Both the position numbers and the translations under genes were made by a program. Positions 10,812-16,837 of a DNA stretch of 64,000 nucleotides are shown in pieces. How positions within the stretch are numbered: position 1 is the stretch's first letter; each line of letters starts with the position of its first letter. Below the pieces are notes generated by a model. The model did not search any database and was not told the DNA's origin. It worked only from the letters and a program-made list of their open reading frames with translations. This DNA comes from Mesobacillus persicus (GTDB lineage: Bacteria > Bacillota > Bacilli > Bacillales > Cytobacillaceae), in the NCBI RefSeq assembly GCF_900109925.1, contig NZ_FOBW01000001.1:124001-188000 (forward strand), written 5' to 3'.

Positions 10812-10935
10812 CAAAAGCGCAAGCGCCTTGATCAGCCCTGAAAGGCATAAGACGAACCGGCCAGAAGGTTGTACTTTAACCTTCTTGACGGATTGGCTTA
10901 TGACCCGAGGGGCTAGGCGCTGGAGCTGGATGTAG
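10812..10935. repeat. Dispersed palindromic element in the met leader
   Basis: A roughly 125-base nested palindrome. The outer arms are AGCGCCT and AGGCGCT with AGCCC / GGGGCT. The middle arms are GGCATAAGAC and GGCTTATGACC. The inner hairpin is AGAAGGTT / AACCTTCT. It resembles, from memory, a small repeat found in many intergenic spaces of Bacillaceae genomes. It has no coding capacity; the open frame across it is a by-product. It lies between the S-box terminator and metI, so it would be transcribed as a long hairpin in the metI leader whenever the switch is on. Confidence 0.7.
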
Positions 10936-10985
10936 AGAACAAAAACAATTTCCACACCCTAGATTTTTATAGATTCCTAAACAAT

Positions 10986-11014
10986 AAAAAAAGTCTTCTA
11001 TAAGAAGAAGACTT
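10986..11014 (-). terminator. S-box expression-platform terminator
   Basis: On the minus strand, AAGTCTTCT / AGAAGACTT form a 9-bp stem with a six-base loop, followed by a run of T. It sits just downstream of the SAM aptamer, and would stop transcription before metI when SAM is bound. Confidence 0.85.
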
Positions 11015-11033
11015 TGTTTTTGCAGTACGAATC

Positions 11034-11151
11034 TTCTTCTCATCTGCCAAGTTTAACAACTTGCTGGACTTAGCACCTTTTCAACAAGTAATGCTGAAGG
11101 TTGCTGAGGTATCACAGGGCCAGACCCTCAACCTCTCTGGATAAGAAACGG
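11034..11151 (-). promoter_or_regulatory. SAM-I (S-box) riboswitch of the met operon
   Basis: The minus strand carries the conserved S-box core: CTTATCcAGAG, then GGTtGAGGGtCTGGCCC with a kink-turn, GATaCCTCaGCAACC, and a closing GATGAG that pairs with the 5' CTTATC. An intrinsic terminator and the metI-metC-yitJ-metH genes follow, as expected for this class. SAM binding should promote termination. Confidence 0.93.
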
Positions 11152-11173
11152 GTTAATTTATAATTTTCTCTAA

Positions 11174-11203
11174 ACTTTACTACAGTAAATCGGTAAATGT
11201 CAA
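11174..11203 (-). promoter_or_regulatory. Candidate sigma-A promoter of the met operon
   Basis: Minus strand: -35 TTGACA (11203-11198), an 18-base spacer and -10 TAAAGT (11179-11174). The start would fall about 15 bases before the S-box aptamer. The -10 is imperfect. Confidence 0.6.
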
Positions 11204-11384
11204 TGGAATTTGTATAATATTCTAGTGAAAGAATAAGTTTGAAAAAAGTGTGAAAAAAGATTGATATTTTTGTGAACATTTTGTGTCATTTTTCATTTTT
11301 TTTGTTAAAATAGAAACATCATCCAATTGATGAGTTTTAATACCAACTTATTGCTTCTTAATTAGTATTCTTGAATTTAGGGTT

Positions 11385-11398
11385 TGAAAGCGCATTCA
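11385..11398 (+). promoter_or_regulatory. Candidate CcpA cre site
   Basis: TGAAAGCGCATTCA matches the cre consensus TGWAANCGNTNWCA at all but one defined position. It ends 21 bases before the start codon of the small membrane protein gene, downstream of any likely promoter, where it could act as a roadblock. The assignment is inferred from the consensus only. Confidence 0.45.
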
Positions 11399-11418
11399 TT
11401 ACAAAGGAGATGAACAGG

Positions 11419-11688
11419 ATGGAAGCTTATAGCAAATTATTGAATTGTGTGAAGTTTGTGGGGGGGAGTATCCTTTCTGTTGGAGTATTAATGTTTTCGT
11501 ATGGTTTCTTTATTAGTAATAGTATGCTTACAGGACTTGGATTAGGGGCTGCTGTAGGAGCCATTTTTATCTTTATCATGGGTGTGTTTTTTGTAGTAAC
11601 AGAAGAGATGTTGGAGAATACAGATAAGGGGACCATTGTAGTGCCAGCTAAATACAGCAAAAACGTAGTTCCTTTCAAGTTAAAATAA
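11419..11688 (+). CDS. Small two-helix membrane protein of unknown function
   Basis: An 89-aa protein that I cannot place in a family. Two hydrophobic helices (about residues 10-31 and 35-58) are joined by a short Ser/Asn turn. A polar tail ends in basic PFKLK. There is no cleavable signal and no metal-binding motif. The start is ATG 11419, nine bases after AAGGAG; an upstream in-frame ATG abuts the ribosome site. It is monocistronic between the divergent met leader and the converging qox operon. A cre-like site just upstream suggests carbon control. Confidence 0.7.
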   Translation: MEAYSKLLNCVKFVGGSILSVGVLMFSYGFFISNSMLTGLGLGAAVGAIFIFIMGVFFVVTEEMLENTDKGTIVVPAKYSKNVVPFKLK

Positions 11689-11784
11689 AGGCTGGTTTCA
11701 TAAGTTTAAACCGAAAGCCGATTTTAACGAAACTTCAGCTCTATTCTATTAATAAAAGTAAGTCTTAGCAAAGAGCGAAATAAA

Positions 11785-11816
11785 AGAAGGAGCACCTATA
11801 AAGGCACTCCTTCTGT
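11785..11816 (-). terminator. Terminator of the qox operon
   Basis: Minus strand: AGAAGGAGUGCC pairs with GGUGCUCCUUCU (12 bp including two G-U pairs) around a six-base loop, followed by a U-rich tract at lower coordinates. It lies just after the qoxD stop. Confidence 0.8.
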
Positions 11817-11826
11817 CAGATTGTAA

Positions 11827-12108
11827 TTACATATCCCAAACCATTGCCAACAAGGTTCCAAAGATGGTCACAAGAGCAATGATTAAGCCATAATAAACGT
11901 TAGTATAAATGGCTGCCTTATCTTCCGTTTCACCGGCATGCATAAATACTTTTAACTGAACACCCGCCTGGACAAAGGCAGTGACAAGAAGGATGGTCAT
12001 GCCGACTGCAAAAGGCATATCCAGAAAATAAACAGCTAAAGCAATGACCGTTAGAAGTAAGGAAAACGCAAATCCAATAACCTGTTTAGCAGGGAATAAT
12101 TCTTTCAT
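11827..12108 (-). CDS. qoxD: Cytochrome aa3 quinol oxidase subunit IV
   Basis: Smallest subunit of the aa3-type menaquinol oxidase, 93 aa with three membrane helices; the FVQAGVQLKVFMHAGE stretch is typical of heme-copper oxidase subunit IV. It is shorter than B. subtilis QoxD (about 124 aa), lacking that protein's histidine-rich tail. It starts one base after the qoxC stop codon, with a GGAATGATG ribosome site inside the end of qoxC. It probably assists assembly of subunit I rather than catalysis. Confidence 0.88.
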   Translation of the reverse strand: MKELFPAKQVIGFAFSLLLTVIALAVYFLDMPFAVGMTILLVTAFVQAGVQLKVFMHAGETEDKAAIYTNVYYGLIIALVTIFGTLLAMVWDM

Positions 12109-12109
12109 C

Positions 12110-12706
12110 TTACATCATTCCTTTCAGGTAGATGAAGCTGAAGATGAAAATCCAGACTACATCTAAGAAGTGCCAGTATAGAGAGAAAATGAATGATTTA
12201 TTGGCTGTTTGTGGAGTCAAGCCGCGCTTTTTGACTTGTAGGATAATATACAATCCCCAGAACAAACCTAGCGTTACGTGAGCTCCGTGTGTTCCTAATG
12301 TTGTTAAAAGGATAGAAGTGAAAGCACTTGTTTGAATCCCTGCACCAACATGAACATAGTGAACAAATTCATAAATTTCAACACCCAAGAAGGCTAACCC
12401 TAGTATAAGGGTCACTGAGAAAAAGGTAAGCATAGCCTTTACTCTACCTAGGCGCATGGCGTGTACACCTAAGCCAATTGTGAAACTACTAGTTAAGAGC
12501 AACAGTGTTTCGATTAATACTGGAGTGATTTCAAAGATTTCTGCTCCACTTGGTCCGCTTCCTGTACGGTCAACTAATGTGAAGTAGGAAGCGAATAAAG
12601 TGGCGAAAAGCATGATTTCTGCACCAATAAAAATCCAAAACCCTAAGATATTTAATTTATTCTGGTCTGTACTATATTCAAGTGGCAGCGAGTGATCGAT
12701 TTTCAT
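12110..12706 (-). CDS. qoxC: Cytochrome aa3 quinol oxidase subunit III
   Basis: A 198-aa membrane protein with five helices, the short form of subunit III. The conserved EIMLFATLFASYF, LGTHGAHVTLGLFW and WHFLDVVWIFIF segments are present. It has no redox centre and stabilises the oxidase complex. Its start overlaps the qoxB stop (TAATG), so translation of the two is coupled. Confidence 0.92.
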   Translation of the reverse strand: MKIDHSLPLEYSTDQNKLNILGFWIFIGAEIMLFATLFASYFTLVDRTGSGPSGAEIFEITPVLIETLLLLTSSFTIGLGVHAMRLGRVKAMLTFFSVTLILGLAFLGVEIYEFVHYVHVGAGIQTSAFTSILLTTLGTHGAHVTLGLFWGLYIILQVKKRGLTPQTANKSFIFSLYWHFLDVVWIFIFSFIYLKGMM

Positions 12707-14652
12707 TATTTAGCACCTCGCATTTTCGTTTCTGTCTCTTCGATTTCTTTTACAGAAATATGATGACCATGATCTTGTTCAAATGATCGATGAGTCATAA
12801 AAGCAAAGATTCCGAGAGTTGCTATGATTGCCGGAATCCACAAGCTAAAGATTAGGGCAAATCCCCAGATGAAGAAGATGACACTCATTAAAAATGGTGC
12901 ACCACTGTTATTCGGCATGTGAATTTCTTCGTATTTACCTTTGAAGAGGACATGACCTTTTTTCTTTGCATCCCATAAAGCTTCACTTGATTTAACTTCT
13001 GGGAGGACAGCAAAGTTATATTCTGGTACCGGATTATGTGTTGCCCACTCAAGAGTACGAGCATCCCATGGATCGGAACTGATATCTCTTGAAGCGTAAC
13101 GAGTGCTGTAATAGATGTTATAGACTATTAACGCAAAACCAATAGCCATAATACCTGACCCAACGAAGGAAACCATATTTAATGGTCCAAATCCAGTAGC
13201 TTCAGAGTATGTGTACATACGACGTGCTTGACCATCTAGACCTGTAATGTACATTGGCATAAATGCTAGTAAGAAACCAATGGATAATAACCATGCTGTC
13301 CATTTACCAATTTTCTCGTTCAGCATGAAACCAAACAGTTTTGGCCAGTAATAAGTTAGACCCGCAAGCATCGCAAATACAACACCAGGAATGATTACGT
13401 TGTGGAAGTGAGCGACTAAGAACATCGTATTATGATATTGGTAGTCAGCTGCAGACATCGCAAGCATTACTCCGGTTACTCCACCAAGTGTAAAGAGTGG
13501 AATAAACAGAACCGCATAAAGCATCGGTGTAGTGAATTCAATTTTCCCTTTCCACATTGTTAACAACCAGTTGAAGATCTTAACTCCTGTTGGAACGGCA
13601 ATTGCCATCGTAGTGATGGAGAAAATACTGTTTGTTAAGGCACCTTGACCCATCGTGAAGAAGTGGTGGGCCCAAACCAGGAATGACATTAGTGAGATAA
13701 CAACCATGGAAGCAACCATGGATTTATAGCCGTATAGGTTACGACGTGAGAATGTCGAGATAACCTCACTGTATATACCAAACGCTGGTAAGATTAAAAT
13801 ATAAACTTCAGGATGTCCCCAAACCCAGAAGAGGTTGGCCCAAAGCATATCCATACCGCCGTTTTCCATTGTAAAGAACTGAGTTCCAAATAAACGATCC
13901 ATTGTTCCCATTGCTAACGCTACTGTTAGGACAGGGAAGGCAAACACGATAATGACATTCGCGATAAATGAAGACCATGTAAACATTGGCATTTTCATTA
14001 GTGTCATGCCAGGAGCTCTCATTCTAAGAACTGTGGTAATCATATTAATACCTGTCATTAAGGAACCGATCCCAGAAATCTGGAGGGCTATCATATAATA
14101 ATTTGTTCCTACCGATGTACTGAACTCATTTCCAGCAAGTGGGAAATACGAAGTCCAGCCGGCATCCGGTGAACCACCAATGACGAACGAGATATTAAAT
14201 AACATGGCTCCCATAAAGAATAACCAGAAGCTCAGTGCATTTAATCTTGGGAACGCTACGTCACGTGCTCCAATTTGTAATGGAATAACGATGTTCATTA
14301 AGGCGAAAATAAACGGCATCGCCATAAACATGATCATTACAATTCCATGTGTTGTAAAAATTTCATTATAATGCTGTGAATCTAGCAATGTATTTTCGGG
14401 GGCGGATAGTTGAGCACGCATCATAATCGCGTCGACACCACCGCGGAAAAGCATAATTAATGCTGAGATTAAATACATAATACCAATTCGTTTGTGGTCA
14501 ACAGTTGTCAACCATTCACGCCATAAGTAGCCCCATTTTTTAAAGTAGGTTAAACCTACAACGAGCGCTATCATAACCAATCCTATGGCAACCATGGATG
14601 CGTATATCGCAGGGCTTGGATGTGGGACCGCAAACCGTTCAAAGAATTCCAT
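12706..14652 (-). CDS. qoxB: Cytochrome aa3 quinol oxidase subunit I
   Basis: Catalytic subunit of the proton-pumping quinol oxidase, 648 aa and about 14-15 helices. Visible landmarks are TTHG for low-spin haem, WGHPEVYILILPAFG (CuB ligand and cross-linked Tyr), WAHHFFTMG (two CuB His ligands) and the haem-ligand motif FLVAHFHNV. It reduces oxygen at a haem-CuB site using electrons from menaquinol. The start ATG 14652 has AAAGGAGAAC upstream. It is the second gene of the operon, 74 bases after qoxA. Confidence 0.95.
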   Translation of the reverse strand: MEFFERFAVPHPSPAIYASMVAIGLVMIALVVGLTYFKKWGYLWREWLTTVDHKRIGIMYLISALIMLFRGGVDAIMMRAQLSAPENTLLDSQHYNEIFTTHGIVMIMFMAMPFIFALMNIVIPLQIGARDVAFPRLNALSFWLFFMGAMLFNISFVIGGSPDAGWTSYFPLAGNEFSTSVGTNYYMIALQISGIGSLMTGINMITTVLRMRAPGMTLMKMPMFTWSSFIANVIIVFAFPVLTVALAMGTMDRLFGTQFFTMENGGMDMLWANLFWVWGHPEVYILILPAFGIYSEVISTFSRRNLYGYKSMVASMVVISLMSFLVWAHHFFTMGQGALTNSIFSITTMAIAVPTGVKIFNWLLTMWKGKIEFTTPMLYAVLFIPLFTLGGVTGVMLAMSAADYQYHNTMFLVAHFHNVIIPGVVFAMLAGLTYYWPKLFGFMLNEKIGKWTAWLLSIGFLLAFMPMYITGLDGQARRMYTYSEATGFGPLNMVSFVGSGIMAIGFALIVYNIYYSTRYASRDISSDPWDARTLEWATHNPVPEYNFAVLPEVKSSEALWDAKKKGHVLFKGKYEEIHMPNNSGAPFLMSVIFFIWGFALIFSLWIPAIIATLGIFAFMTHRSFEQDHGHHISVKEIEETETKMRGAK

Positions 14653-14726
14653 CCGTTTGTTCTCCTTTCGAGAAAAAGATTTATATCAATTAAACTAGGA
14701 ATTAATAAATCTTATATAATCTAAAT

Positions 14727-15626
14727 TTAATGATCGTTGTGCTCAGAGTGTCCTTCACTTGTATCTTCGCTAGAGTCAGATGAATCCGTTGAACCGTGGT
14801 TGTGCCCTTCAGGAGCTGGGCTAAAGTCTAAATGTGTTCCAGTAAAGGTCATTCGACCAAGGTGTCCAGGTTCTAGCAATTCATTGAATTTTTCTTCAGT
14901 AATAGGAGAGGCTGTATCCTTTACTTCTTCAACCCATTCTTCAAATTCTTTAGGGGACATAGCGGTAACGTCAAATGTATTTTCTGCAAATCCTTTCCCA
15001 CTGAAGTTCGCATTTCGGCCCATATACTCACCTGGTACGTCAGCGGCTAAGTGTAAAGTGGTAACCATGTCACTCATGGCATACTTTTGACCACCTAGCT
15101 GTGGAATCCAAAAACTTGTGATTGGTCCAAAGGAATAAAGCTTAAATTCTAGGGCTCTGTCGGTCGGAATGTACAAATAGTTAACTGTTTCAATATTTTC
15201 TTCTGGATAACTAAAATGCCATTTCCAGTTGGAAGATGATGCATAGACAACTAAAGGTTCTTTATCTTCATAACCTTTTGGGGTTGCTTCAACAATATAG
15301 TTACTTTGAACAGATACAAAGGATAGGTATCCTACGATAAGAACTGGAATTCCAACACAGATAGCTTCAACCCAGGGATTTCCCTCGATATGTGGCGGTT
15401 CATAATCTGGACTCTGTTTGGAGGCTCTGTACTTAATTAATACAAAGATTAATATCGCAAAAACAACTAGGACAATAAAGGACATAATACCAATAGAGAG
15501 CATTATATCGTGTGCTAATCTTTCAGCCATTGGGCCTTTTGGGTCAAGGACCATTAATGGTTCGCAACCAGCCAAAACTGCAGTTAATGTCATGATTACT
15601 GAGAGTAACGCCCATTTCAATTTCAT
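14727..15626 (-). CDS. qoxA: Cytochrome aa3 quinol oxidase subunit II (lipoprotein)
   Basis: Quinol-binding subunit, 299 aa. A lipoprotein signal (residues 1-19, LAGC lipobox) is followed by two membrane helices and an external cupredoxin domain. The CuA cysteine cluster of cytochrome c oxidases is absent, which marks a quinol oxidase. The C-terminus is a histidine/serine/acidic tail. It is the first gene of qoxABCD. An extended -10 promoter and a palindromic Fnr/CRP-type site lie upstream. Confidence 0.93.
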   Translation of the reverse strand: MKLKWALLSVIMTLTAVLAGCEPLMVLDPKGPMAERLAHDIMLSIGIMSFIVLVVFAILIFVLIKYRASKQSPDYEPPHIEGNPWVEAICVGIPVLIVGYLSFVSVQSNYIVEATPKGYEDKEPLVVYASSSNWKWHFSYPEENIETVNYLYIPTDRALEFKLYSFGPITSFWIPQLGGQKYAMSDMVTTLHLAADVPGEYMGRNANFSGKGFAENTFDVTAMSPKEFEEWVEEVKDTASPITEEKFNELLEPGHLGRMTFTGTHLDFSPAPEGHNHGSTDSSDSSEDTSEGHSEHNDH

Positions 15627-15670
15627 AAAAGTTCCCCTTTCATAATTTACAAAACAACAAAACCTTGATT

Positions 15671-15680
15671 ATTATAGCAC
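15671..15680 (-). promoter_or_regulatory. Extended -10 promoter element before qoxA
   Basis: Minus strand reads TGCTATAAT: a perfect TATAAT (15676-15671) with the TG of an extended -10 one base before it. No good -35 is found at 16-18 bases. The transcription start would be near 15664, about 38 bases before the qoxA ATG. Confidence 0.5.
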
Positions 15681-15749
15681 AATAACATGTTAACTTCTTC
15701 ACAAAACGTTTATTTTTTTATGTTAATATCAAGGTAAGTTGTGGGAAAG

Positions 15750-15765
15750 TGTGATTTACATCACA
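15750..15765. promoter_or_regulatory. Fnr/CRP-type palindrome upstream of qoxABCD
   Basis: TGTGATTTACATCACA is a perfect match to TGTGA-N6-TCACA, the sequence bound by B. subtilis Fnr (and E. coli CRP); the symmetry extends one further base on each side. It lies about 124 bases before the qoxA ATG. A minus-strand -10-like TATTAA (15728-15723) would place the site at about -41.5, the usual activator position. No fnr gene is in the window, so the binding protein is inferred. Confidence 0.5.
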
Positions 15766-15776
15766 CAATCTCCCGT

Positions 15777-16059
15777 TTAGAATGATTTTAACATAGAAGT
15801 CATTCGTAATTATTGACCTAATTGTGACCAATTAGTGAAAACATTTTATCCCAAATAAAAAACAGTTTTGATAGAACTATAGTCAAAAGGACAAAATAAG
15901 GGGTATGGGACAAAATATATAAAACACTATATAATAGGAAGAAACCAATATGAATTTGATTGCAATTGTGTTTTTATTAAAATATATAAAATAAATGAAA
16001 CCTCTTCACATGTTCGTTCGTATAACTTCTATGTGAGAGCAAAAATCAGGAGGATGAAA
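15777..16059 (+). other. Long intergenic region upstream of the Tim44-like gene
   Basis: An AT-rich stretch with no convincing reading frame. A possible -10 TATAAT (15930-15935) has only a poor GGGACA -35 (15907-15912). A short motif GGACAAAATA occurs twice (about 15889-15898 and 15908-15917). Nothing else could be assigned. Confidence 0.4.
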
Positions 16060-16485
16060 ATGGGAAAAAAAATTATGGCAGCATTTGTAGCATTAACGAT
16101 TATTTTTTCACCAATTGGAAATGTTGTTGTGCAAGACCTTCAGCAAACAGAGGTAAGTGCGAAAAAATACAGATCTGGTTCTAAAGGTTTTAAACCAGCA
16201 CCGAGCCAGAATCAAAATAATGTTAATCGCCAAAACAACACAGTCAATAATAGAAACAATGCAACGACAACAAGAAATAATAATGGCGGCTTAATGCGTG
16301 GCATTATGTACGGTGGTCTTGCTGGTTTGTTATTTGGTGGATTATTGGCAGGAATGGGTGGTTTAGGCCCAATCCTCGGAATGGCTATTAATATTATTGG
16401 GATCTTGCTTGTTTTCATGCTGATTAGCCGTTTAATTACCGCATTCAAAAAGAAACGCGAGGAAAATGACCCGTGGCGCCGTTAA
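16060..16485 (+). CDS. Secreted/membrane protein of the Bacillus Tim44-like group
   Basis: A 141-aa protein with an N-terminal signal peptide (about residues 1-34, cleavage near VSAKK). A long Asn/Gln/Thr-rich linker with NNR and RNN repeats follows. A glycine-rich hydrophobic domain (GGLAGLLFGGLLAGMGGLG) and one more membrane helix come next, and the protein ends in KKKREENDPWRR. Close homologues are often labelled Tim44-like, but their function is unknown. The start is ATG 16060, six bases after AGGAGG; a nearer ATG (16054) abuts the ribosome site. The DUF2653 gene overlaps its 3' end. Confidence 0.75.
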   Translation: MGKKIMAAFVALTIIFSPIGNVVVQDLQQTEVSAKKYRSGSKGFKPAPSQNQNNVNRQNNTVNNRNNATTTRNNNGGLMRGIMYGGLAGLLFGGLLAGMGGLGPILGMAINIIGILLVFMLISRLITAFKKKREENDPWRR

Positions 16486-16760
16486 CCATAAACGAGCAGG
16501 ATGTTGTTAATGCTATTTGTTTATATGTCGCTGATAAAAAGCAAGTCCCACCAGAAGAAGTAGAAGTAGATTTGATGTTCGATGATGATTATGGATTTTC
16601 TGCAGAAACCTTTGTCCAGGGACGAAAACAAATTCTTGTAAAGCAAAATATGATTGAGGCTCTTCGAATGTGGTTAGACCAGGTTTTAGGGAGGGATCCT
16701 TTTTCAGGAATTGAACTTGTTCTTGATGATGAGGAAGGTATCATCGCTATAATTAGATAA
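16473..16760 (+). CDS. YxcD-like DUF2653 protein
   Basis: A 95-aa acidic cytosolic protein that matches my memory of the YxcD/DUF2653 family, which has no known function. It lacks cysteines, a signal or membrane segments, and looks like a compact alpha/beta fold. It begins with GTG, 13 bases inside the end of the preceding gene, with AGGAAAA about nine bases upstream. The overlap means the two are co-translated and perhaps functionally linked. A terminator follows directly. Confidence 0.75.
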   Translation: MAPLTINEQDVVNAICLYVADKKQVPPEEVEVDLMFDDDYGFSAETFVQGRKQILVKQNMIEALRMWLDQVLGRDPFSGIELVLDDEEGIIAIIR

Positions 16761-16769
16761 TAATCTTCG

Positions 16770-16797
16770 CCTGTCTATAATTGGACAGGTTTTTTTA
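16770..16797 (+). terminator. Intrinsic terminator after the DUF2653 gene
   Basis: A CCTGTC / GACAGG stem with an eight-base loop is followed by seven T residues. Confidence 0.85.
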
Positions 16798-16837
16798 CAT
16801 ATAATAATAAAAACGGACGGAGAAAGGGGACAAACAA

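Noticed and set aside
10749-10955. Minus-strand frame of 68 codons upstream of metI
   Set aside because: It crosses a dispersed palindromic element and has no ribosome site or family resemblance.
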